A stretch of 64,000 nt of DNA, taken from CAZSMK01 sp964608095. Lineage in GTDB: Bacteria > Sumerlaeota > Sumerlaeia > MWCT01 > JAGHBZ01. Where the stretch lies: assembly GCA_964608095.1 (NCBI GenBank), contig CAZSMK010000044.1, forward strand, positions 22,109 to 86,108, written 5' to 3'. The position numbers and the translations under genes were made by a program. This document shows positions 1 through 9,800 of this stretch, piece after piece; the first letter of the stretch is position 1; the number at the start of each line of letters is the position of its first letter. The notes beneath the pieces are model-generated. The model did no database searches, was not told the origin of the DNA, and worked only from the letters and a program-made list of their open reading frames with translations.

Positions 1-621
1 CCCATCACCGACAATTTTCCATCAACCGGGACAGAGCAGTCCTGGGAAGACTATGATTCTGCGTATACCCTGGTTGAGGCATTCACTCCTTCAGCACCCA
101 GCGGCGATGGCTACGTATTCAATGTCAACGACGGCTCGGGCTGGCAGGATGTCTTTCTGTCAGACGACGACGGTACTCTCGGTAATTACAAGATTACGGC
201 ATATTTGTATCTTCCCAGCTCCGATGGTACAAACTGGGGTCGAGTTGGTATTTTTGGACGAGCACAAGGCACTCACTATACTACATTCCGTAATTGTTAT
301 TTCTTCTGCGCTGACAGCGATGCCTCCGACTGCCTACGTGTCGGGAGGTATTATACTGATGGCAGCGATTGGGATGTTTACTATCAGGGTGACGTGACAT
401 TAGACGCATGGCATAAGTTCGAGCTCGAACTCAGCAGCGCAAACATTGTAGCACGGCTCGATGATGTTGAGGTCTACTCAGGGACCGATGCTACTGATTT
501 CACCGCAGGGTACGTGGGAATTTTCAATTATATGGCGACGACATCCGCTCCACCTACCCGCTGTGACCGTATCACCATCGAGAGTTCCAACCTTGGTGTC
601 GATGCATGGGATCTGTATTGA
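1..621 (+). CDS. C-terminal part of a lectin/LamG-like surface or secreted protein (5' end outside window)
   Basis: The frame is open from the first base and stops at 619-621, so the start lies outside the window. The visible 206 residues are rich in Asp, Ser, Tyr and Gly and have alternating strands typical of a concanavalin A-like beta-sandwich: an opening DNF...W-D motif, a central stretch describing a polar face, and a final strand reading CDRITIES. Such folds end many secreted sugar-binding or glycoside hydrolase proteins. There is no transmembrane anchor in the visible part. A strong intrinsic terminator follows 36 bases after the stop, so this is the last gene of its transcript. The fold call is by pattern only; the upstream catalytic domain, if any, cannot be seen. 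Confidence 0.7.
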   Translation, partial: PITDNFPSTGTEQSWEDYDSAYTLVEAFTPSAPSGDGYVFNVNDGSGWQDVFLSDDDGTLGNYKITAYLYLPSSDGTNWGRVGIFGRAQGTHYTTFRNCYFFCADSDASDCLRVGRYYTDGSDWDVYYQGDVTLDAWHKFELELSSANIVARLDDVEVYSGTDATDFTAGYVGIFNYMATTSAPPTRCDRITIESSNLGVDAWDLY

Positions 622-657
622 TACTCATTGCTATTGACACCTCGTAATGAGGAAACT

Positions 658-691
658 ACGCCCCACAGATAAGTGTGGGGCGTTTCTTTTT
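658..691 (+). terminator. Rho-independent terminator
   Basis: A perfect 10-bp stem (658-667 with 674-683, ACGCCCCACA / TGTGGGGCGT) with a 6-base loop GATAAG is followed by a T-rich tract. It ends the transcript of the partial gene at 1-621 and separates it from the convergent gene that stops at 716. Confidence 0.92.
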
Positions 692-715
692 TCATATTTA
701 TAACATCGACAAGAT

Positions 716-3661
716 TCAGGGAACTAACGTCATCTGATCAAATGAAGCTGATTCGAGGTACAGCCATGAGTTCTCGTTGTCAGTTGGATCAAAGTTAAGT
801 ATATCACATGATAGTACAACTATGCCCTCGTCAGCTCCCGTCACACACGGAGCAAACAATATGTCGTAGCTCTTAGGCTCGAGAGAGGTAGGACTTTGCT
901 TAAAAAAGCTGGGAACCACGCGTTCCCAACCCTGCCACGAGCCTTTCTGGTTGACTCTCAGCCGGAACTGCACGGCGTCGTCCGGCTCGCTCACGCTGCT
1001 TGCCATCTCAAACCTTGCTCGATACATCCTCTCTGCCTCTATAGGAACATCCGGGCTGTACCAGTAGCCGAAACAATTGATGGAGCCATCCGGGCTGAGC
1101 CCGAGGTGGCTGGTTTCATTAACCGTCATGGGGGAGTCATAGGAGGATACATCTCCCACAAAAATCCATCCATCCGAATCGTCCATAAATTCATAATGTT
1201 CAAGTTGTGCCCCGGTCTGTAATGAAACTTCATCAACGATAACTTCCTGGAGCATGAGCCATGATGAGCAGTCATCGGTCCATTCAAAACTCATGACATC
1301 GAAATTCAGCACTACGGCATCACCGTCTTCACCGCTTACAGCGGGATTGAAAAACAAATCATACCACTTTGCCCTGGAAATGCAGCACGATTGTTGGTTG
1401 AAGCTGCTGACAATGCGGTTCCATCCCTGCCATGAACCAGTCTGGTTAACGCGCAGCCGGAACTGGACGGAATCATCCGCGTTACTGCATGTACTTCCCA
1501 TCAACCACCGAGCCCGGTAGAGTTTTTCGTCTTCTATGGAGAGGTACGGGCTGCTCCAATATGAAAAACAGTATGAAGAATAAAAAGGAGAAAGGCCGAG
1601 GTAGCCGCCCTGGCAAGACGAGGTTGCGATATCGTAATCCGCTATGTATCCGTGAAACTGCCACCCTTCGTTTCCGCTTTCAAAGGAGTACGTATGAATA
1701 GGAGTGGGTGTAGGTGTCGGTGAGGGTGTCGGCGTAAAAGAGGGTGTGGGTGAGGGTGTCGGCGTCGGGGTCTCGGTCGGGGTGACAGTGGGAGTGGGCG
1801 TTGGCGTAGGCGTCGGAGTCTGTGCAAAGTCGAAATCGAGTCTTGCTACCTCTCCTGCTGTTATATCGAAGGCAAGTGTTTGGTTGTCATAGCCCGTAAA
1901 CGAAGCCGTGGCATGATAGTTAGCTCCCTCATCGAGTTTCAGGAAGGCATACCAGCCACAACCGTCGGTTGTTATGCTACCGCTCACACCGTTCGACAAC
2001 GTTATGGTTGCGCCATCAATCGGGGTGCTCCCATAGGTGACTTTGCCGCGTAAAATACCCTGAGTCGGCGTATCGATCCAGTCAGCAGGAGGGACATCTC
2101 TCCGCTGCGTATAACAATCCGCTCGCATCGTGTACCAGAAATCCGTTGCCGGAAACTCGTTGTTTCTGTTGGTCGCCTTGTACTCGTAAAAGTTGGTACC
2201 CACGATATCGGGAATATCCAGTGCATAGAGAGTTTGGGTGACGCTGTCCTGGATATAGTTTAGATACACGCCTGGACCGTTAACGGCATGGCGTCCAGCG
2301 CAAGTGTCTGCAAGTTTATGAGCCCAATCGCGATAATCCTGCGCCTGACCTGAATAGTATTCTCGCTTGTAATTCATGAGCACGTTCATGTCCAGCAATC
2401 CCTCTTGCATGAATCCTACCCAGTCTTGGAACACAGAGGCGTAAGCGCTGCTCTTGGTGAAATCAGCGGGACAGCTGCCCCACTGGATGGTCGCTGCGGA
2501 GACTTTGCAATTCCAATCGATAGCCTTGACAGCGGCATAGACACGCCGCCCAAACTGGCGAATCTGGTCGCGCCGAAAATCGCAGAAATCAGGATCGCTT
2601 GTCGATGGAATTCCTGTTCTTCCATAGAGTGTATTGAACCTCTGAATTGCCACCGGATTGTAGCCCCAGCTGGTTCCCGGGTAACGATAATAATCGAAAT
2701 GAATACCGTCCACATCGTAATTGAGGACGATTTCTTCTACGACGTCGATGAGATAATCCTGGACGGCAGGGACACCGGGATCGATATAAATCGAACCGTC
2801 TGACTGAGAACCCGTGTTCGTCTGTCCTTTCCAATCAGGATGTTCAATAAGTACATGTCCGTCCGGTGGTGTACCGAGAGAGTCCCTCCAGACCCTGTAG
2901 GGAACAAGCCACGCATGCACCTCGATATACTGCTTATCGTCAGAAGTATCATGTGCCTTGGCGAGAACATCACCGAGTGGATCATCGTAGCCGGATGCGA
3001 CGTTATCCGCAAAGGGCTCGGTGGCGCTTTGGTAATACGCATCGCCCACCTTACGCACCTCCGGGAAGATTATGTTCATGTTGTTTTCCCGGGCGCACCC
3101 TATCATTGCATTCGTTTGCGACTCGGAATGAAATGATTGATTCCAGGACTGAATCCACATCCCCTGATAAAGATTATCGTAGGTAGTGCCGCTTCTGACG
3201 AAACGGACTGCGTCGGCAATGACCGCTTTATCAGCGGCGGACGAGTGATTGCTCAATACGACGGAGCCGCCGGTTGCGGGAAAATTATAGGTGCCTATAA
3301 CGTGCCATTGAGAGCCATTTACCGTCTGGTCAACTTTGACCGTTGTGGCGCCGCCTGAATGATGTATAGTATATTCCGCATCCGTAGGGCGATTTGTTCC
3401 TTCAAGGTACCATACCGCCACTTCAAAGGTACCGGCAGAGTTGAATTCGGGCGACCAGGTGGCAAGATGCGTGGCTGAACCGCTCACTGTAAGGGCATAT
3501 TGGTATCCCGTGACATGATAGCCGGCGGAACTTCCCTCCTGCCAGGCCCCACTCAGGAGAAAAGAACCGCTCTGGTCATCAATAATAAGTGTTTCCGAAC
3601 CGGCTGTTGACAGCGCAAAAACCATAACCATAGATAGTAAAACACTGATGTAGTTTTGCAT
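716..3661 (-). CDS. Secreted multidomain GHL10 (DUF187-type) glycoside hydrolase with Thr-Pro linker and tandem C-terminal modules
   Basis: The ATG at 3661 is chosen because AAGGAGGA lies 6 bases upstream and it opens a signal peptide (MQNYISVLLSMVMVFALSTAGS); an upstream in-frame start adds 33 basic residues without a ribosome site. Of 981 residues: about 24-155 resemble the golvesin/xanthan-lyase-type CBM; 162-515 are a glycosyl hydrolase-like 10 barrel with the motif DGIHFDYYRYP; 535-615 are a carboxypeptidase-regulatory-like beta-sandwich; 615-657 are a Thr-Pro-Ser linker; then two homologous modules of about 155 residues (658-815 and 822-978) share the pattern QFRLRVN-x-GSWQGW and SYW/GYW-SP. 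The modules are probably glycan-binding but I do not recognise the family. The exact substrate is unknown; GHL10 proteins are linked to peptidoglycan or other aminosugar polymers. Confidence 0.9.
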   Translation of the reverse strand: MQNYISVLLSMVMVFALSTAGSETLIIDDQSGSFLLSGAWQEGSSAGYHVTGYQYALTVSGSATHLATWSPEFNSAGTFEVAVWYLEGTNRPTDAEYTIHHSGGATTVKVDQTVNGSQWHVIGTYNFPATGGSVVLSNHSSAADKAVIADAVRFVRSGTTYDNLYQGMWIQSWNQSFHSESQTNAMIGCARENNMNIIFPEVRKVGDAYYQSATEPFADNVASGYDDPLGDVLAKAHDTSDDKQYIEVHAWLVPYRVWRDSLGTPPDGHVLIEHPDWKGQTNTGSQSDGSIYIDPGVPAVQDYLIDVVEEIVLNYDVDGIHFDYYRYPGTSWGYNPVAIQRFNTLYGRTGIPSTSDPDFCDFRRDQIRQFGRRVYAAVKAIDWNCKVSAATIQWGSCPADFTKSSAYASVFQDWVGFMQEGLLDMNVLMNYKREYYSGQAQDYRDWAHKLADTCAGRHAVNGPGVYLNYIQDSVTQTLYALDIPDIVGTNFYEYKATNRNNEFPATDFWYTMRADCYTQRRDVPPADWIDTPTQGILRGKVTYGSTPIDGATITLSNGVSGSITTDGCGWYAFLKLDEGANYHATASFTGYDNQTLAFDITAGEVARLDFDFAQTPTPTPTPTPTVTPTETPTPTPSPTPSFTPTPSPTPTPTPIHTYSFESGNEGWQFHGYIADYDIATSSCQGGYLGLSPFYSSYCFSYWSSPYLSIEDEKLYRARWLMGSTCSNADDSVQFRLRVNQTGSWQGWNRIVSSFNQQSCCISRAKWYDLFFNPAVSGEDGDAVVLNFDVMSFEWTDDCSSWLMLQEVIVDEVSLQTGAQLEHYEFMDDSDGWIFVGDVSSYDSPMTVNETSHLGLSPDGSINCFGYWYSPDVPIEAERMYRARFEMASSVSEPDDAVQFRLRVNQKGSWQGWERVVPSFFKQSPTSLEPKSYDILFAPCVTGADEGIVVLSCDILNFDPTDNENSWLYLESASFDQMTLVP

Positions 3662-3991
3662 GTTAGTCCTCCTTGATAAATGTAATCGTCGGGAATTCAA
3701 TACTCCCCTACTTCCCTCTTTGTGTTCATGAGGATTTATTGATGAAATCATCCGCAACAATTTGTTGTTGTCCTCAAGGCTTTGAAAATAAAGTATAGAG
3801 ACACGCCCTTACTTTAATCAAGATAGATATCTTCTTTTTTGCAGGTCTAAAAAAATTCGCAGAAAGTCGAATATATCCAAATAAGGAATCAACATTGACA
3901 TTAAACTGAATTTTACATTTAATAGAAAGCGAGAGGTTGCCGAAAAGAATGTAAAGAGAGGCACTATAACTTCAAAAAGGAGGGTTGAGCG
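3662..3991. other. Divergent intergenic region between GHL10 gene and encapsulin operon
   Basis: 330 bases without a gene. The plus-strand encapsulin promoter lies at 3895-3923. A 16-base sequence at 3817-3832 with the dyad AGATA-GA-TATCT recurs upstream of the GH9 gene at 30654-30669. No convincing promoter for the minus-strand GHL10 gene was found. Confidence 0.6.
3895..3923 (+). promoter_or_regulatory. Sigma70-type promoter of the encapsulin operon
   Basis: A consensus -35 TTGACA (3895-3900), a 17-base spacer and a -10 TTTAAT (3918-3923, 5 of 6 matches). The predicted start near 3930 leaves a leader of about 60 bases before the ferritin-like gene at 3992. Confidence 0.75.
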
Positions 3992-4348
3992 ATGGCAAAT
4001 GAATATCATGAGACTGGTTTATCCGAAGAGGCAAAGGATTTTCATCGGGCTGCAAAGAGCCTGATCGAAGAGATCGAAGCAGTAGACTGGTACAACCAGC
4101 GCGCTGATGTAACACAGGACGAAGAGCTCAAAGCGGTATTGTTGCACAACCGTGACGAGGAGGTTGAGCACGCATCAATGCTACTTGAATGGCTGAGACG
4201 AAAAAATACCATCTTCGACACCCAATTAAAAACCTATTTATTCACCACCGCCCCGATCACGGAGATCGAGGAACATGAAGAAGGGGGCGGCGAGGAGTCT
4301 TCAAACAAATCTTCTCCCGGGAGTCTCGGGATAGGGAATATGAAATAA
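3992..4348 (+). CDS. Encapsulated ferritin-like protein (EncFtn) cargo
   Basis: A 118-residue protein that oxidises Fe(II) inside the encapsulin shell. It aligns with Rhodospirillum rubrum EncFtn: the segment EEIEAVDWY (26-34) carries the first-helix ligands and HNRDEEVEH (52-60) the second. By this alignment the ferroxidase centre is E27, E57 and H60, with W33, H52 and E56 at the entry-site positions. A conserved RTYLFT-like stretch (here KTYLFT) follows. The acidic, Ser-rich linker ends in the cargo-loading peptide GSLGIGNMK (110-118), the expected encapsulin-binding tail. AAGGAGGG lies 7 bases before the ATG. The shell gene starts 14 bases downstream, so both are made from one mRNA and stop at the terminator at 5204. 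Confidence 0.95.
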   Translation: MANEYHETGLSEEAKDFHRAAKSLIEEIEAVDWYNQRADVTQDEELKAVLLHNRDEEVEHASMLLEWLRRKNTIFDTQLKTYLFTTAPITEIEEHEEGGGEESSNKSSPGSLGIGNMK

Positions 4349-4362
4349 AAAGGAGGAATGCT

Positions 4363-5166
4363 ATGGATATTTTAAAAAGAACGATTGCCCCTATTATTGA
4401 TAATGCCTGGGATGAAATAGAAGAACAGGCGAAACTGACGCTCAAAGGAAATCTTTCAGCCCGCGGTATTGTCGATTTTAGCGGTCCGCATGGCATGAAA
4501 AAGGACTCTGTTAATCTTGGTAAAGTTGAGAAAGGACAGACAACAAAAGGGGTAACATGGGGAATTCGAAAAGTCCTTCCCCTTGTGGAGATGAAGGTTC
4601 CTTTTAAACTGAGCCTTACAGAGCTTGACGATGTCTCGCGGGGACTGAAGAATCCGGAACTCGATGCGGTGGAGGGCGCGGCTCGCAACGCAGCGTTGTT
4701 CGAAGAGAATGCGTTATATCACGGGTTTCCCAAAGCAGGAATCGAGGGCATTATCCCCTCCTCACCTCACAAAGCAGTGAGCATTCCCGCAAATGTGTCA
4801 AAATATCCCGAGGCTATAGAACAGGCGATATTGACCCTTGAACAAGCAGGTATCGGTGGAGATTATACCCTTGTGCTCGGAACCGAGACGTATAGCATCC
4901 TCATGCAGGGCGATGAAAAAGGATATCCCTTAAACAAGCGCGTCGCGGATATGATTCGAGGCAAAATTTTATGGAGTCCGGCACTAACTGGCGGTGTCCT
5001 GATATCCACACGCGGCGGTGATTACGAAATGGTTGTAGGTCAGGATTTCTCGCTCGGTTATTCTTCACATACCTCCGAATCGGTGGAGCTCTTCCTTATG
5101 GAATCGTTTACGTTCCAGGTGCTGGAACCGAGAGCAGCCGTAGAATTGAAACCCAAAAAGAAATAA
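4363..5166 (+). CDS. Family 1 encapsulin shell protein
   Basis: 267 residues, the usual length for a T=1 encapsulin with the HK97 capsid fold. Recognisable features are the N-terminal helix (ILKRTIAPI, with WDEIEEQA), the motif GIVDFSGPHG, the E-loop region around WGIRKVLPLVE, the conserved FELSL-type strand (here FKLSLTELDD), and the C-terminal ESFTFQVLEPRAAVELK strand. It self-assembles into a cytosolic nanocompartment that packages the EncFtn encoded 14 bases upstream; the GSLGIG tail of that cargo should dock on the inner shell surface. AAAGGAGGA precedes the start. The pair is an iron-storage or iron-detoxification compartment; no peroxidase-type cargo is visible nearby. Codon usage and GC look like the neighbours. 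Confidence 0.97.
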   Translation: MDILKRTIAPIIDNAWDEIEEQAKLTLKGNLSARGIVDFSGPHGMKKDSVNLGKVEKGQTTKGVTWGIRKVLPLVEMKVPFKLSLTELDDVSRGLKNPELDAVEGAARNAALFEENALYHGFPKAGIEGIIPSSPHKAVSIPANVSKYPEAIEQAILTLEQAGIGGDYTLVLGTETYSILMQGDEKGYPLNKRVADMIRGKILWSPALTGGVLISTRGGDYEMVVGQDFSLGYSSHTSESVELFLMESFTFQVLEPRAAVELKPKKK

Positions 5167-5203
5167 ATCCTGAATGTTCTAATATTCTATGCTAAAAGAT
5201 ATC

Positions 5204-5240
5204 CGGGGGAGGTTATGAGACCTCCCCCGCTTTCTTTTTA
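5204..5240 (+). terminator. Rho-independent terminator of the encapsulin operon
   Basis: A perfect 10-bp GC-rich stem (5204-5213 with 5220-5229, CGGGGGAGGT / ACCTCCCCCG), loop TATGAG, then CTTTCTTTTTAT. It stands 38 bases after the encapsulin stop and also separates it from the convergent GHL10 gene. Confidence 0.93.
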
Positions 5241-5295
5241 TATCTATTCTCGTTCTGCCAATCTATATATTTTAATTCGCTCTATTATCCGGGGC

Positions 5296-6795
5296 TCAAT
5301 CGGACACTTCGACCGGAACAACGGTTTTGTCGCTCTCGTTGCCGTTGTTATCAACGGCGGAAACAGCGACTTGCGTGATTTTGTCTTCTCCCATTTCGAG
5401 ACTGGTACTCGACTTGTCTCCGGGCACGAGTTCATAACCCCATCTGTCCTTTTTCTCCGAATAAACCACCCAGAGGAAGGGCGCTTCTTTCTCTGTCGCT
5501 TTCCATGATACCACGACTTTATCGTCTGTAATTTTAACCGCGACGTCCGGCGCTTTGGGTGGAGTAGCTCCGAGCCAGGGCGAAAGAGGCACAAGTGCCG
5601 CTCTTCTATACGCTCCGTCAACAAGTTTTTGTGCCAGGGCGCAATCTTCAGCCAGTAACGGTCTGATACTGAAATGAATATTCCCCGGCGCCTCGGGTAT
5701 AAAACCGCGCGTAATCATTATCTGGTTTATAATCTCGATACCTTCGTTCTCTCGGGCGAATTTACTGGTGTAAAGACCGGGCCAGATGTGACGGTTCTTT
5801 TTATTCTCCCCTATCCACCATCCAAGGAGAACCGGGTAACTCTGTGGCACCTGACTGGTTGCCCAGTACAGCTGAGGCGTAAAATAATCCACCCAGCCCT
5901 CGTTCAACCAGAGTTTGGCGTCGGCGTAAAGTTGATCATACTGATCGAATCCCGCAATGCTTTCGGGGTAGCCGGGTCGCCAGATGCCAAACGGGCTTAT
6001 GCCGAATTGGACAGAAGGTTTTGCCGCTTTGATTTCATCATACAGCCGCTTAATGAATGTGTTGACGGCGTCGCGGCGGAAATCACCTCTCGAGAGCGTG
6101 CCTCCCGTCTTCTTATATGCGTTCCAGCTCTCATCATCAGGAAAGTCTTTATTGTCGTTGTAACTCGGGTAAGGATAGAAATAGTCATCGAAATGAACAC
6201 CGTCCACATCATAACGTTTTACCACGTCCATAACCACGGCAATGGAATGATCCTGAACCGCTTTGAGTGCCGGGTCCATCCAGTAATAGCCTTGATCGCC
6301 GAGTTTCACCACGAGCTCAGGACGCGCCTTGACAATGGATTTCTCGGAGATTTCGCTTTTCATGGCAGGGTGGTTGGCGCGATAAGGATTAAACCAGGTA
6401 TGCAACTCGAGTCCGCGCGCGTGCGCCTCCTTTACCCAGAACTCCAAAGGATCATAGAACGGTTCCGGGGCTTTCCCCTGTTCACCGGTCAGGTAGTACG
6501 ACCAGGGCTCGAGCTCGGATTTATACAAGGCATCCGCCTGGGGACGAACCTGAAACACGATTGCATTGAAGTTCAGTTCCTTTGACCTGTCAAGTATTGC
6601 AATCGCTTCTTTTTTCTGTTCTTCAGTGGAGAGACCGGGTTTAGAGGGCCAGTCAATATTGGCGACGGTAGCCACCCATGCGCCGCGGAATTCACGCGGC
6701 GGCGATGGAATTTCTTCCTCTGCGTTGACCAAACCGGGACGAACCATCATCAAAACAAGACCAACCGCACAGAGTGACAACAATAATCTACTCAT
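5296..6795 (-). CDS. Secreted GHL10/YngK-type glycoside hydrolase-like protein
   Basis: 499 residues. A signal peptide ends near residue 25 (GLVNA). Residues 33-370 form a glycosyl hydrolase-like 10 barrel: it opens with REFRGAWVATVANIDWPS, has FQVRPQADALY, HTWFNPYRA and YDVDGVHFDDYFYPYP, and continues with GISPFGIWRP, all hallmarks of the DUF187/YngK family. Residues 405-495 look like a fibronectin-III-like beta-sandwich. The start has GAAGGAGGAG 6 bases upstream. It is a simpler paralogue of the protein at 716-3661, with the same barrel but no CBM or Thr-Pro linker, and it is preceded on the same strand by the GH20-GH10 gene about 100 bases away. It probably acts in the periplasm or outside the cell on an aminosugar-containing glycan; the substrate is not proven for the family. 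Confidence 0.93.
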   Translation of the reverse strand: MSRLLLSLCAVGLVLMMVRPGLVNAEEEIPSPPREFRGAWVATVANIDWPSKPGLSTEEQKKEAIAILDRSKELNFNAIVFQVRPQADALYKSELEPWSYYLTGEQGKAPEPFYDPLEFWVKEAHARGLELHTWFNPYRANHPAMKSEISEKSIVKARPELVVKLGDQGYYWMDPALKAVQDHSIAVVMDVVKRYDVDGVHFDDYFYPYPSYNDNKDFPDDESWNAYKKTGGTLSRGDFRRDAVNTFIKRLYDEIKAAKPSVQFGISPFGIWRPGYPESIAGFDQYDQLYADAKLWLNEGWVDYFTPQLYWATSQVPQSYPVLLGWWIGENKKNRHIWPGLYTSKFARENEGIEIINQIMITRGFIPEAPGNIHFSIRPLLAEDCALAQKLVDGAYRRAALVPLSPWLGATPPKAPDVAVKITDDKVVVSWKATEKEAPFLWVVYSEKKDRWGYELVPGDKSSTSLEMGEDKITQVAVSAVDNNGNESDKTVVPVEVSD

Positions 6796-6896
6796 ACTAT
6801 CTCCTCCTTCTCGACATGTTTTTATCTATCTCAAGCATGATGTGTTATACCTGTATCGTGTGTTTTCTGTCAATGACGGGATTGTAAACTGGCGCT

Positions 6897-9800
6897 TCAC
6901 CAGATTGCTATTTTGAAGGTATTATCGCTATCCTCTTTTACATGGATTTCGCGTTGCCGGATGATTTCACCGGTATCGACCCGAAGGGAATATTTGCCGT
7001 GAAAACAGCGAAGACTTAGATGGCCATTTTCGTCTGTCCGAAGAGTTTCGCGCATGCTCCACTCGTGATTGATCAATCGTTCGAGCTCGAGGTACGAGGG
7101 TTTGGGATCAAGATTCTTTCTCAACAAGCCCCCGTTGAATTTGGTTTCATGCTCGATTGCGGTACCATCACCCAGGTTCCACCATGTAATCCCCTTCATC
7201 CGTGGCACGCTGAACCAGAGCCGATAATAATTGCGCACCATCTCTTTCTGGAGTTCTTCGCCTTCAGTTTCACTCCCTGGCGTCGGCATGGTGATTTCCG
7301 TTATATACATGGGGAGTTCGAATCGGTCGTATAGGTCGTATACCTGGAGCAGTTGTCGCGGTGAATAGGTATGTCCGCCGAGGATTTCGGCAACGGCCTG
7401 GTCTGACATGATATGAAACTGGAATCCGATACCGTCGAATGGCACACCTCGCTCGACAAGCCCTTTGATATGCTTGTAGTAGCGGGTTTGAGTGGGATCC
7501 TCTCCATTATACTCATGACATACATGTGGCATTTCGTTGATGAAGAGTTGAGCCGAAGCGGGAAATAATGTGCGCTGTTCTCGAAAGGCCCATTCGACAT
7601 AGGAGCGTTCCTCATCGTACAACGGAAAATCCTTTACGCAATCAATGGGTTCGTTCACCCCGTCCCAGAGGGCGATTTCATGACCATAGCGAGTGGCGAT
7701 TTCACGAAACCGCTTGAGAAAAAGTTCCTTCAGGGCTTCAGGGTCTTCGGGGAGCCAGTCGGGATTGTGAGCGTGCCACAGAAGCGGGTGTCCCTTGGGT
7801 ACGATATCGTAGTGCTTGCACCAGGCAAGGACACGGTCCGGTGGAGGGCGTCGCCAGATTCTTCTCGACCCTTCTTCATAGCGCAATTCTCCTTGTACGG
7901 GCTCGAGCCCAAGCCAGTAGAAGGGGATGGTTGCGCTATTGAGTATTTTCCGAAACGCTGCTTCGTATTGTGCATTTGCCTCCGGGGTGGCGAGCTGCCC
8001 CAGCACGAATATGTTCGAGCCGAAGAGAAAATCATGGGACGTCTGCTCGATTGAAACCTCGACATTGGTAATCGGTTTAGCATTCGTGTCAAAGAGGTAA
8101 ACCGAGACATCGCTTTTGCGATAGCGTTCGATGCCATCAGAGATACGTTTTTCGAGTTCGGGATCAGCCCAGATATCCTTGAATGTTTTGCTCACGCGGG
8201 TGTTCTGCCAGATACTGGGGGCGCGGAAAAAATTCACCTCGAGGGCATCCAGCCGCAAGCCATGCGCTTTGAGGCGTTTGATGAAGTCATCTGTTTCGCG
8301 AATCTCCTTTGGCGACCAGCCTACTTCCGCCGTAGCGAGTAAGCGGGGGAAGGTATGGTATTCGATTTCATGGGTGGGCATCATGATACCATGGCTTTCA
8401 TAATAGCGACGCGATACATTACCAAGCCACTGGCAGCACTCGACTCCAAGGATGTGTGAAGCCTGTTCCGGGGTGAGCTCTACGCCTACGGGTTCCAGCG
8501 AATAAGCCTTGCTTGCCGAGGTGGCACTGTAATCGTAGTCGAAATAACAATGAGAATGCGGCGACATGATGACGTCATATCCCTTTTGGGCTGCCTCGAT
8601 TCCGTACTCGATTTTCCGGTAAGGCTGGATTATGGTTGATGAGGGCACCCCTGCTTCGAAATTGTCGTCCCACCCGATGAGACGTCGTCCTTTGTCCCTC
8701 ACAAAGGCTTCGACGCGACGGATAAAATAGCTGTGAAGATCATCGGCGGTCGCCAGCCCTTCCTCCTTAATACGTTGCTGGCATTTTGGACACGCTTGCC
8801 AACGGTCTTTGGGACATTCGTCGCCGCCGATATGAATCCATGGCGATGGAAAAAGCGTCATGACCTCGAAAAGGACGCCTTCAATAAAGGCAAAGGTCTT
8901 CTCATTCCCCGCGCAGTACACGTCCTTATATATCCAGGTGTTTCCGAGTTCCGTCGGTATTTCGCCCGTGCAGGAAAGTTCGGGATACGCCATCAATGCG
9001 GAAAGGCAGTGACCGGGCATCTCGATTTCTGGGACCACTACAACGTGACGTGCTTCTGCATACGCCACAATCTCACGTATGTCATTCTGGCTGTAAAACC
9101 CGCCATACCTCTCTCCCGATTCGGTCGATTCCGTGGAATCGAGGGATTCCACGGAATCGGTCGGCATATAGTTCAAACGCGCATTTATGTTGGGACGGAA
9201 TGCACCTACCCTGGTTAATTTCGGGTACGCCTTGATCTCGAGACGCCATCCCTGGTCGTCGACCAGATGCCAGTGGAGCCTGTTCATCTTGTAAAGGGAT
9301 ATCAAGTCGATTATGCGCTTGATATATTCCTTATCCTGAAAGTGGCGAGCGCTATCCAGCATATAGCCTCGCCAAGAAAACCGGGGTTTATCCTGAATTT
9401 CAACACAGGGGATAATCCACGAAACTCCCGGTGACTGGACGCGCAACTCTATCTCATGGGGCAGCAGCTGGCGGAGCGTTTGACAGGCATAGAATATACC
9501 TGCTTCGGTTTTTGCTGTAATATCAATCCTCTCAGGGGTGACGTGTAAAGAATAGCCTTCATCGCCGAGCGTAGCATCGGATTCGTCGATACGGAACACA
9601 ACGGCATTCTCGACCTTCATACCGACCTTGAACTCATGCACGATAAGGGGGAATTGTGTCGCCTTCCTCACCCGTCCCAGGAACAATTCAGCGCCGTCCC
9701 CGGCATCACCGATTACGAGAATGACCGTTTCGTGATTAAAAAGGAACTCCCCCTCATACACCTTAACCGAAACCGGCTTCGGGATGATGCAAATCTCGGA

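Noticed and set aside
1704..1892. Plus-strand frame rich in Gly and Val
   Set aside because: It is the opposite-strand shadow of the Thr-Pro linker in the GHL10 gene.
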